Shown here piece by piece: positions 1 through 5,036 of a stretch of DNA of 5,069 nucleotides. The position numbers and the translations under genes are program-made. The first letter of the stretch is position 1; each line of letters opens with the position of its first letter. Under the pieces are notes generated by a model. That model was not told the DNA's origin. It saw nothing but the letters and a program-made list of their open reading frames with translations, and ran no database searches. Origin of the DNA: Omnitrophica WOR_2 bacterium RIFCSPHIGHO2_01_FULL_52_10 (lineage in GTDB: Bacteria > Omnitrophota > Gorgyraeia > Zapsychrales > Zapsychraceae); NCBI GenBank assembly GCA_001805565.1, contig MHGM01000069.1:1-5069 (forward strand), given 5' to 3'.

Positions 1-106
1 CCTCGGCGCGGTGGATGTCCCGGATATGGACATAGCGCCGATCGTCTAAACGCACACGGGTTTCAGGCTTGATAAAATCGTCCGGTGAAAGGAGGATGAG
101 GTTCAT
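1..106 (-). CDS. rsmE: 16S rRNA m3U1498 methyltransferase RsmE, N-terminal fragment
   Basis: This is the first 35 codons of a gene that continues beyond base 1. The ATG at 106-104 opens a frame beginning MNLILLSPDDF, and further on it contains VRLDDRRYVHIRDIHRAE. That matches the start of the RsmE family, in particular the branch whose members begin MNL-LL and carry an R-x-R-L-x-x-R-R-x-x-H-I-x-x-x-H-R-A pattern. This is the small PUA-like RNA-binding domain that precedes the SPOUT methyltransferase domain. By family knowledge the enzyme methylates N3 of U1498 in 16S rRNA of the 30S subunit in the cytoplasm. The catalytic knotted domain lies outside the window and cannot be checked. No clear Shine-Dalgarno sequence precedes the ATG, and the other nearby ATG (122-120) is out of frame. 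The gene is separated from the genes before it by a structured gap of about 200 bp. Confidence 0.78.
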   Translation of the reverse strand, partial: MNLILLSPDDFIKPETRVRLDDRRYVHIRDIHRAE

Positions 107-144
107 GTGTTGGTAGGTTCATTAGATCGGTGATGGCTCGTCGC

Positions 145-205
145 CTCCCATTGATTTATTTTTGGAAGGCAAAATAAATCAAAGCATGGGAGACTTATTT
201 TTTAT
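145..205 (+). terminator. Terminator-like stem-loop, copy 1 (plus strand)
   Basis: CTCCCAT (145-151) pairs with ATGGGAG (186-192), and TGATTTATTTT (152-162) pairs perfectly with AAAATAAATCA (171-181). The loop is 8 nt and an AAGC bulge lies in the right arm. A run of six T (198-203) follows on the plus strand only. Read on the minus strand, the hairpin has no U tract after it. No plus-strand gene is visible for it to end, so it may block antisense transcription out of the rsmE side or belong to an unannotated plus-strand RNA. Confidence 0.5.
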
Positions 206-222
206 CCGCCTCTGCGGGAATC

Positions 223-273
223 AGCCCCCTGCTGATTTCTTCGAAATCAAAGCGCTGGGGGCTTTTCTTTATT
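223..273 (+). terminator. Terminator-like stem-loop, copy 2 (plus strand)
   Basis: AGCCCCC (223-229) pairs with GGGGGCT (257-263), and TGATTTC (233-239) pairs with GAAATCA (243-249) around a TTC loop. On the plus strand the GC-rich outer stem runs straight into TTTTCTTTATT, the usual pattern of a factor-independent terminator. As with copy 1, the direction is opposite to all genes in the window. The T run is also the left arm of the next hairpin (260-297), so the two folds compete. Confidence 0.5.
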
Positions 274-297
274 CGCTTCTGCGAATAAAGAAAAGCC
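260..297. repeat. Perfect 17-bp inverted repeat with 4-nt loop
   Basis: GGCTTTTCTTTATTCGC (260-276) and its exact reverse complement (281-297) flank a TTCT loop. In the transcribed minus strand it lies 13 nt after the small ORF's stop codon and would form a strong hairpin in that mRNA, but no U tract follows, so it is not a canonical terminator in that direction. It could stabilise the 3' end or act as a processing site; that role is inference. Confidence 0.7.
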
Positions 298-310
298 GAT
301 AAAGTGGGGT

Positions 311-487
311 TTAACCCCCGTGCTTCGGCAGCCCAGCCGCCATATTATCGTCAACCTGTCCAATGGTCTTCAACTGCCCCGACGTTTCCGAAGGGCCTTT
401 TAGGTATTGGATAATGTAGGCCTGTGGCTTTGTGTCCCCGGGTTTCCCCGGGTTTACCTTTATCGGCTCGTTGCAAATATAGCACAT
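311..487 (-). CDS. Small hypothetical protein (58 aa) with a CxxC knuckle
   Basis: I do not recognise this protein. The ATG at 487-485, 34 bases past the trpF stop, opens a 58-codon frame starting MCYICNEPIKVN and ending in a Gly-rich LPKHGG tail. Cys2 and Cys5 make a single CxxC, which resembles half of a zinc-binding site, but no second pair is present, so metal binding by one chain would be incomplete. The middle is a short hydrophobic stretch (AYIIQYL) followed by a polar part; there is no signal peptide or membrane span. A GGGA sits very close to the ATG and is a weak ribosome site. A longer frame begins upstream at 628 but overlaps trpF, so I chose the internal ATG. A 10-bp direct repeat (CCCCGGGTTT twice, 436-455) lies within it and encodes an NPGKPGD segment. 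It could be a genuine small gene or a chance frame. Confidence 0.4.
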   Translation of the reverse strand: MCYICNEPIKVNPGKPGDTKPQAYIIQYLKGPSETSGQLKTIGQVDDNMAAGLPKHGG

Positions 488-521
488 TTTCCCACGGCTG
501 ACAAGACACCCGGCACGACGA

Positions 522-1136
522 TTATTGTAAAGCAGTAAAAAATGCCTGGACCAGCCGGTAGTCTTTGATGCCCGGGGATTTTTCGACCCCGCTGGCAACG
601 TCCACCGCGTACGGCCGCACGGCTTCAATGGCCTGGCGGACGTTCTCGGGATTAAGGCCGCCGGAAAGGATAACGGGTTTGTCGAATTTATAATTCTTCA
701 ATAGTTCCCAGTTAAAGGTCTTTCCCGTCCCTCCGAAGGAGGCTGTTTCTTCCTGGAACGTATCGAACAAATAGGCATCGACTTTGTATTGGAGGATGGA
801 TTTGAAGTCAAAAGTATCTTTCACGCGGAAGGCCTTGACGATCTTGAAATGTTTAAAGCGTTTGCAGTAGCCGGGCGATTCCTCACCGTGAAACTGGACC
901 GTGGCAATGCGCGCCAGACGGCAGATATCCCGCACCGCGTGTTCGCTGCCATTGACAAAAACGCCCACCGGCGTCACAAAAGGCGGCAGTGCTTCAATGA
1001 TCGGCCGGACTTTGCTCGGCGAAACATAGCGCGGACTTTTTTTGTGGAAGATAAAGCCGAGCGCTGAAGCCCCGGCGTCCACGGCCATTTGAGCGTCTTC
1101 AATACTGGTAATGCCACAGATTTTGACTCTAGTCAT
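522..1136 (-). CDS. trpF: Phosphoribosylanthranilate isomerase TrpF
   Basis: TrpF carries out the Amadori rearrangement of N-(5'-phosphoribosyl)-anthranilate to the 1-deoxyribulose phosphate form that TrpC uses, in the cytoplasm. The 204-aa product has the usual length of a stand-alone (beta/alpha)8 TrpF. It opens with KICGI, where Cys7 is the expected general base. Other family signatures are SPRYV (34-38), VQFHGEE (80-86), LFDT with Asp125 as the expected general acid, GGTGKTFNW (135-143), LSGGLNPENV (157-166), and the phosphate-binding DVASGVE plus PGIKD near the end. The ATG is the only start that keeps the conserved KICG at the N-terminus. No clear Shine-Dalgarno precedes it; only 11 bases separate the ATG from the heptamer array that fills the trpC-trpF spacer. 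It is separate from TrpC here rather than fused as in enteric bacteria. Confidence 0.96.
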   Translation of the reverse strand: MTRVKICGITSIEDAQMAVDAGASALGFIFHKKSPRYVSPSKVRPIIEALPPFVTPVGVFVNGSEHAVRDICRLARIATVQFHGEESPGYCKRFKHFKIVKAFRVKDTFDFKSILQYKVDAYLFDTFQEETASFGGTGKTFNWELLKNYKFDKPVILSGGLNPENVRQAIEAVRPYAVDVASGVEKSPGIKDYRLVQAFFTALQ

Positions 1137-1147
1137 AAGCTATTTTA

Positions 1148-1232
1148 GTGGTAAGTGATAAGTGGTAAGTCGTAAGCAATAAGTCATAACCGGCAAGTTT
1201 CTGCTTACCACTTACGACTTATACCTTACGAC
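1148..1232. repeat. Inverted heptamer array, TAA type, trpC-trpF spacer
   Basis: Six head-to-tail 7-bp units fit GYVRTAA or close variants (for example GTGGTAA, GTGATAA, GTCGTAA) at 1148-1189. After a 15-base unique centre, four units in the opposite orientation lie at 1205-1232. Three units of the left arm (1169-1189) match the reverse complement of three units of the right arm (1212-1232) at 18 of 21 positions, so a long hairpin is possible. The array touches the trpC stop codon and stops 11 bases before the trpF ATG. No T run follows it in the transcribed direction, so it is not an obvious terminator. A related array lies at 3609-3675. Confidence 0.8.
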
Positions 1233-2017
1233 TAACGCCTCAGTATTTCTTTGATTTTCCCACCGATGTCCCTGGCGCGCATGAACGTTTCCCCGATCAA
1301 AACCGCGTGAGCGCCTAAATCCTGTACCCGGCGGATATCATCGTGGGTGCGCAGACCGCTTTCGGCCACGATCACCCGGTCTTTGGGGATCCGGGGGATC
1401 AGACGCCCGCTGGTTTTCATATTGACATCGAGTGTTCTCAAGTCGCGGTTATTGATGCCAATGATCTGCGCCCCCACCTTCAGGGCGCGGTCGAGCTCCT
1501 TTTCATCGTGCACTTCAACCAGGCAATCCAAATCGAATTCGTGCGCGATGTTTAACAGTCCTTTTAGTTCGCTATCGCTAAGAATGGCCGCGATCAGCAA
1601 AACCGCGGCCGCACCGTTGACCTTCGCTTCGTAGATCTGACCATCGCGGATAATGAAATCTTTCGTCAGCACCGGCAGATTGACGCATTTTGTAACGGTC
1701 ACGATGTCTGCGGGTTTCCCTAAGAAATATTTGTCTTCCGTCAGGACCGAAATGGCCGCGGCCTTGTGGTCGGCGTAAATTTTGGCGATTTGTGTCACAT
1801 CGAAATCTTTGCGGAGAACTCCAGTGGAGGGCGACGCTTTTTTGATCTCGGCGATCAGATTGATCTGTCCGGGCTGACCGATTTTTTTTTTGAAGAAATT
1901 GGCGCGTCCCGCGGAAGTTGCTTCCTGAGCTTTCTTCCGCAGACCCGCATAAAAATCTTTTTTTTGTGCGAGAACTTGCCGTTTGTGGGCGAGGACCGTG
2001 GGCAAGAATTCAGGCAC
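1232..2017 (-). CDS. trpC: Indole-3-glycerol phosphate synthase TrpC
   Basis: TrpC decarboxylates and closes the ring of carboxyphenylamino-deoxyribulose phosphate to give indole-3-glycerol phosphate in the cytoplasm. The 261-aa (beta/alpha)8 protein carries the complete catalytic set by comparison with characterised IGPS enzymes: Glu57 and Lys59 in IAEIKKASPSTG, Lys119 in LTKDF, Glu168 in LVEVH, Asn189 in INNRDL, and Glu219-Ser220 in VAESG. IGE (241-243) marks the phosphate-binding end. The start is GTG at 2017-2015, supported by the strong AAAGGAG ribosome site in front of it and by an N-terminus ([12 protein letters not shown]) typical of the family. It overlaps the end of trpD by 8 nt. 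An uninterrupted run of ten A lies in codons 43-46 (KKK-I), a possible slippage site. It is not fused to TrpF. Confidence 0.96.
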   Translation of the reverse strand: MPEFLPTVLAHKRQVLAQKKDFYAGLRKKAQEATSAGRANFFKKKIGQPGQINLIAEIKKASPSTGVLRKDFDVTQIAKIYADHKAAAISVLTEDKYFLGKPADIVTVTKCVNLPVLTKDFIIRDGQIYEAKVNGAAAVLLIAAILSDSELKGLLNIAHEFDLDCLVEVHDEKELDRALKVGAQIIGINNRDLRTLDVNMKTSGRLIPRIPKDRVIVAESGLRTHDDIRRVQDLGAHAVLIGETFMRARDIGGKIKEILRR

Positions 2018-3020
2018 GGTGGGTGAACTCCTTTAACTCATCCAGCTTTTTGCCTGCCTTGCCGGAATCGAGGGAATCCTGTGCCAGCGTGATGCCTTCG
2101 TTGATGTTCTTGACCCGCTCGGCCACGTAAAAAGCGTACGCGGCGTTGATGACCACGATGTCACGCTTCGGTCCTTTTTTACCGGCCAAGATATCTTCCA
2201 ATATTCTAACGTTGGCCGCCAGGTCCCCGCCTTCGAAATCTTCCGGCCGGGCGGGCCCGAAGCCGAATTCATCGGGCGTGATGTCGTAGGAAATGATGTT
2301 TTTGCCGTCATATTCGCCGATGAAGGTCTGCGCGGCGAGGGTAATCTCATCTAACCCATCGCTGCCGTGGACAACGAGCGCGCGCTTGAGCCCCAGATTT
2401 TTAAGAACGTGCGCCATCGGTTCGACCAGGTCGCGGTTGTACACGCCCAGGATCTGGTGGGTCGCCTTGGCCGGGTTGGTCAAGGGTCCTAAAATATTAA
2501 AGATGGTCTCGACCCCCAATTCTTTTCGGATGACGGCGACGTTTTTCATGGCCGGGTGCAGCTGCTGGGCAAATAAAAAGGCAACGCCCAGTTCATCGAG
2601 ACACGTGCTTAAATGTTTTTCTTCGACGTTGATGTTGACCCCGACGGCCTCCAGGATATCCGCACTGCCGCAGCGGCTGGAGACCGAACGGTTCCCGTGT
2701 TTGGCGACCACGACCCCGGCCCCGGCCACAGCGAGCGCCGTGATCGTCGAAATATTAAAGGTATTTTTTTTGTCCCCGCCGGTCCCGCAAGTGTCCAGGA
2801 TGGTGGCATGTTTGGTCTTGATGGGGATCACGTATTCGCGCAGGATCTTCGCCGCGCCGGTAATTTCATCGACCGTCGGCCCTTTCGCGCGCAGCCCCAG
2901 CAAAAATGCCGCGATGTCCTCTTTGGCGGCCTTCCCCGCCATGATGACGCGCATCACCTCTTCGATCTCGCCGCGGGTGAGATTCTCGCGATTGTGCAAT
3001 TTATGGATGTAAGATTTCAT
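2010..3020 (-). CDS. trpD: Anthranilate phosphoribosyltransferase TrpD
   Basis: TrpD transfers phosphoribose from PRPP to anthranilate, the second step of the tryptophan branch, in the cytoplasm. The 336-aa product has normal family length and both domains: a small helical N-terminal part and an alpha/beta domain. The glycine-rich PRPP/anthranilate motif DTCGTGGD is at 76-83, [15 protein letters not shown] at 107-121, [10 protein letters not shown] at 174-183, and the metal-binding GLDEIT at 222-227; all key residues are present. It is not fused to a TrpG domain. Its ATG lies inside the trpG stop (ATGA, 4-nt overlap), and no Shine-Dalgarno precedes it, so translation is probably coupled to trpG. 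Its own stop overlaps the trpC GTG by 8 nt. A run of eight A falls in the DKKN codons just after the PRPP motif. Confidence 0.97.
   Translation of the reverse strand: MKSYIHKLHNRENLTRGEIEEVMRVIMAGKAAKEDIAAFLLGLRAKGPTVDEITGAAKILREYVIPIKTKHATILDTCGTGGDKKNTFNISTITALAVAGAGVVVAKHGNRSVSSRCGSADILEAVGVNINVEEKHLSTCLDELGVAFLFAQQLHPAMKNVAVIRKELGVETIFNILGPLTNPAKATHQILGVYNRDLVEPMAHVLKNLGLKRALVVHGSDGLDEITLAAQTFIGEYDGKNIISYDITPDEFGFGPARPEDFEGGDLAANVRILEDILAGKKGPKRDIVVINAAYAFYVAERVKNINEGITLAQDSLDSGKAGKKLDELKEFTHRA
2028..2034 (-). promoter_or_regulatory. Ribosome binding site of trpC
   Basis: AAAGGAG on the minus strand lies inside the last trpD codons, 10 bases before the trpC GTG. It is the strongest Shine-Dalgarno match in the window and decides the GTG start. 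Confidence 0.7.
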
Positions 3021-3589
3021 TTCAATGTCAGGAAATTTTTCAGGATATTTTTTCCGGCTTTCGTCAGGATGGACTCCGGATGGAATTGCACGCCCCAGAG
3101 TGGAAATTTTTTATGCTCTACGCCCATGACCTCTTTGTCCGCGTCCGCGGTCCAGGCGGTCACTTCCAGACAATCGGGCATTGTTTCGCGTTCAATAACG
3201 AGCGAATGATAACGCGTCGCTTCAAAGGGATGTTCCACTCCCTCAAAAACGCCTTTGCCGTTATGTTCGATCAGGGATGTTTTACCGTGCATCAGATGTT
3301 TGGCACGGATGATCTTGCCGCCATAAGTATAACCGATGGCCTGGTGGCCGAGACACACGCCCAGGATCGGAATTTTTCCCGCGAAATACCGGATGAGGTC
3401 AATGCAAACACCAGCGTCTTCCGGACGTCCCGGGCCCGGTGAGATAACGATTCTTTCGGGTTTCATGGCCTTGATCTGTCCAAGCGTCAACGCGTCATTG
3501 CGGTAGACCTTCAGGTCCGCCCCCAGCTCGCCGAAATACTGGACGAGGTTGTAGGTGAAGGAATCGTAGTTGTCGATCATCAGGATCAT
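3017..3589 (-). CDS. trpG: Anthranilate synthase component II, glutamine amidotransferase TrpG
   Basis: TrpG is a class I glutamine amidotransferase that hydrolyses glutamine and passes ammonia to TrpE, which converts chorismate to anthranilate. The 190-aa product is the usual length of a free-standing subunit. It begins [15 protein letters not shown] and has the oxyanion motif PGPG (51-54), nucleophile Cys79 in [15 protein letters not shown] (126-133), and the His170-Glu172 pair in QFHPESI, so the triad is intact. The first ATG is preferred over the one at codon 4 because it gives the family N-terminus and a GCGGAC at proper spacing, though the ribosome site is weak. No trpE is adjacent, so the protein might also serve a PabB partner in folate synthesis, as shared TrpG/PabA subunits do in some bacteria; that is inference from context only. 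Confidence 0.93.
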   Translation of the reverse strand: MILMIDNYDSFTYNLVQYFGELGADLKVYRNDALTLGQIKAMKPERIVISPGPGRPEDAGVCIDLIRYFAGKIPILGVCLGHQAIGYTYGGKIIRAKHLMHGKTSLIEHNGKGVFEGVEHPFEATRYHSLVIERETMPDCLEVTAWTADADKEVMGVEHKKFPLWGVQFHPESILTKAGKNILKNFLTLK

Positions 3590-3608
3590 AAATTTGTCCG
3601 CAAAGTTA

Positions 3609-3675
3609 GTGGTCAGTGCTCAGTGGTCAGTGTTCAGATTATTTTTCTGACCACTGAACACTGATCTCTGACCAC
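3609..3675. repeat. Inverted heptamer array, TCA type, murA-trpG spacer
   Basis: Four 7-bp units (GTGGTCA, GTGCTCA and GTGTTCA types) run at 3609-3636. Four units in the opposite orientation run at 3648-3675. The two 28-base arms pair at 24 of 28 positions in register, around an AT-rich 11-base centre. The structure begins 4 bases past the murA stop codon. The design is the same as that of the array at 1148-1232, but the sixth base of the unit is C instead of A. In the transcribed direction no U run follows it, so termination between murA and trpG is not evident. It leaves 19 bases before the trpG ATG. Confidence 0.82.
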
Positions 3676-3679
3676 TGCT

Positions 3680-4942
3680 TCATTCCCTTTCTCTGCTTAT
3701 TCTCGCTCCCAGCGCGAGCAATTTTTGATCGAGATTCTCGTACCCGCGCTCCAGGTGATACATGCGGTGGATCTCGGTGCGGCCTTTGGCGGCCAACCCG
3801 GCAATGACCAACCCGGCCGAGGCGCGCAGATCGGATGCCATGACCGGCGCTCCGTGAAGCATTTTGACTCCCTGAACGATCGCGCTGGTCCCTTCCCTTT
3901 GAATATCGGCACCCATACGATTTAACTCCGCGACATGGATGAACCGGTCTGGGTAAACCCGTTCGGTGATAACACTCACTCCCGGCGTGACCGCCATGAG
4001 CGCCATGAACTGGGCCTGCAAATCCGTTGGGAATCCGGGATAAGGATGTGTTGTGATCCCCACCGGCGTTAATGTTTTTTTTACTTTTACTCTGATCGCG
4101 TTTTTTTCCTGGATCACATCGACCCCGGCCTGCTTAAGCTTGTCGATCAGCGCCCACAAATGCGCGTAATCCGCGCCCTTGACGCGGACGTTGCCGTGCG
4201 TGGCCGCGGCGAGCAAAATGTACGTCCCGGCCTCGATGCGGTCGGGGATCACGTCAAAGGAAACGCCTTTTAGTTTTTTGACACCGGTGACGATCAGACG
4301 ATAGCTCCCGGTCCCTTCGATCTTCGCGCCCATCGCTTTTAAGAAATGACAAAGGTTCTCGATCTCCGGCTCGCAGGCCGCGGATTCAATGATGGTCGTC
4401 CCCTGGGCCAGGGTCGCCGCCATGAGAACGTTGGCGGTCGCCAGGACCGATGAGCCGAAAATACCACCGAGATAAACAGAAGTTCCTTTCAGGCGCTTTG
4501 CCTGACTGACCACATATCCGTTCTCAATTTCGAATTTCGCCCCCAGCGCGCCCAAGCCTTTTAAATGGAGATCCACGGGACGCACGCCGATGATACAACC
4601 TCCGGGCAGGGACACGTTCGCCTTGCCAAGCTTGGCCAGCAGCGGCCCCAGAACGCAGAACGACCCGCGCATCGTTGAGACCAGTTTGTAATCCGCGATA
4701 TGATGCAGTGGTCCTCTGGATTCGACAACAACGGTGCTGCCGGTCATCTCCACCTTTTTGCCCAGCGACCGTAAAAGTTTGATCATCGTCATGACGTCGC
4801 GCAATTTTGGCACGCGCCGGATGGTGCAGGGCGCGTCGGTTAAAAGTGTGGCCGCCATGATCGGCAAAACCGCGTTCTTGGAACCCGCGATCTCGACTTC
4901 GCCTTCCAGGGGTTTCCCGCCTTCGATCACTAACTTTTCCAT
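3680..4942 (-). CDS. murA: UDP-N-acetylglucosamine 1-carboxyvinyltransferase MurA
   Basis: MurA transfers the enolpyruvyl group of phosphoenolpyruvate to UDP-GlcNAc, the first committed step of peptidoglycan synthesis, in the cytoplasm. The 420-aa product matches the family length. It starts MEKLVIEGGKPL and has the PEP-binding Lys22-Asn23 in GSKNA, Arg92 in MRGSFCVLGPL, and catalytic-loop Cys116 in SLPGGC, the fosfomycin-sensitive form rather than the Asp form. Further on are Asp307 in GFPTDLQAQ, Arg373 in DLRASAG, and Arg399 in LERGYENL, which correspond to the known active-site residues of the E. coli enzyme. The UDP-contacting segment reads GSSVLATAN rather than the common SVGAT-x-N. The ATG at 4942 is chosen because it gives the family N-terminus and lies 9 bases after AAAGGA; the frame is open further upstream, but that part is repeat sequence. 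A 90-bp spacer separates murA from trpG, so cotranscription is possible but not shown. Confidence 0.97.
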   Translation of the reverse strand: MEKLVIEGGKPLEGEVEIAGSKNAVLPIMAATLLTDAPCTIRRVPKLRDVMTMIKLLRSLGKKVEMTGSTVVVESRGPLHHIADYKLVSTMRGSFCVLGPLLAKLGKANVSLPGGCIIGVRPVDLHLKGLGALGAKFEIENGYVVSQAKRLKGTSVYLGGIFGSSVLATANVLMAATLAQGTTIIESAACEPEIENLCHFLKAMGAKIEGTGSYRLIVTGVKKLKGVSFDVIPDRIEAGTYILLAAATHGNVRVKGADYAHLWALIDKLKQAGVDVIQEKNAIRVKVKKTLTPVGITTHPYPGFPTDLQAQFMALMAVTPGVSVITERVYPDRFIHVAELNRMGADIQREGTSAIVQGVKMLHGAPVMASDLRASAGLVIAGLAAKGRTEIHRMYHLERGYENLDQKLLALGARISRERE

Positions 4943-4951
4943 GTGCGTGTG

Positions 4952-4957
4952 TCCTTT
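4952..4957 (-). promoter_or_regulatory. Ribosome binding site of murA
   Basis: AAAGGA on the minus strand stands 9 bases before the ATG and supports the MEKL start. Its two outermost A residues are already part of the arm of the 36-bp palindrome, so a leader hairpin would end at the ribosome site. Confidence 0.65.
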
Positions 4958-4991
4958 TGTGTTCAAACGCCCCGGGGCGTTTGAACACAAA
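4956..4991. repeat. Perfect 36-bp palindrome in the murA leader
   Basis: TTTGTGTTCAAACGCCCC (4956-4973) is followed directly by its exact reverse complement (4974-4991), with no spacer. In DNA this is a dyad that could bind a dimeric protein or extrude a cruciform; in RNA it would form a stem of about 16 bp with a minimal loop. No U run follows it on the minus strand, so it is not a standard terminator for an upstream gene. It abuts the murA ribosome site. Confidence 0.85.
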
Positions 4992-5036
4992 CGACCCGGG
5001 TCATTTGAGCAGAAACGATCCGGTCGGTTTGGGTAT
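4965..5036. repeat. Three degenerate 24-bp tandem repeats upstream of murA
   Basis: Units at 4965-4988, 4989-5012 and 5013-5036 each begin AAACG and share the plan AAACG-x-(C/T)CCGG...TTTG. Each has a self-complementary centre: the first perfect, the second with one mismatched pair, the third with three mismatches inside matching ends. The rest of the leader (5037-5069) shows nothing I can name. One minus-strand frame (5069-5001) stays open for 22 codons to a TGA and could be the tail of an upstream gene, but I cannot recognise it, and the other two frames are open there too. No promoter could be assigned. Confidence 0.7.

Larger units (their letters stand above)
145..297. repeat. Two diverged tandem copies of a stem-loop element in the gene-free stretch
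   Basis: The gap between the small ORF and rsmE (107-310) contains no credible gene but is almost entirely structured. Two units of about 68 bp share one plan: a G/C-rich outer stem, an inner TGATTT stem, the exact word AAATCAAAGC (176-185 and 244-253), the second half of the outer stem, a T-rich run, and a small hairpin of the form CGC-YTCT-GCG (206-217 and 273-284). Order, spacing and shared words indicate an ancient tandem duplication of a stem-loop unit. The stem bases differ between copies in ways that keep pairing (CTCCCAT/ATGGGAG against AGCCCCC/GGGGGCT), which suggests the fold rather than the sequence was kept. Whether it acts as RNA, as terminators or as a dispersed repeat cannot be decided here. 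Confidence 0.6.

Noticed and set aside
145..297. CRISPR array or integron attC-like sites
   Set aside because: There are only two diverged units, no regular spacers, and no cas or integrase gene; the pairing pattern is a simple stem-loop duplication.
488..628. N-terminal extension of the small ORF upstream of its internal ATG
   Set aside because: It would overlap the 3' end of trpF by about 100 bases in another frame, and its residues look like a shadow of trpF, so the ATG at 487 is preferred.
2293..3012. Long plus-strand open frame of 239 codons opposite trpD
   Set aside because: It lies fully antisense to trpD, whose motifs are all intact, and its translation shows no recognisable family; it is a by-product of trpD codon use.
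2613..3209. Plus-strand open frame of 198 codons across trpD and trpG
   Set aside because: It runs antisense over two well-supported genes and their overlap, with His/Asp/Gly/Arg-rich composition typical of a reversed coding frame.
3080..3442. Plus-strand open frame of 120 codons opposite trpG
   Set aside because: Entirely antisense to trpG, with no motif or ribosome site that supports it.
3590..3679. trp attenuator or T-box ahead of trpG
   Set aside because: No Trp-rich leader peptide, no T-box sequence and no U run after a hairpin in the transcribed direction; the spacer is accounted for by the heptamer array.
4943..4990. Longer murA from a TTG at 4990
   Set aside because: The extra 16 residues are encoded by palindrome and repeat sequence and have no counterpart in MurA; the ATG at 4942 has a good ribosome site and gives the family N-terminus.
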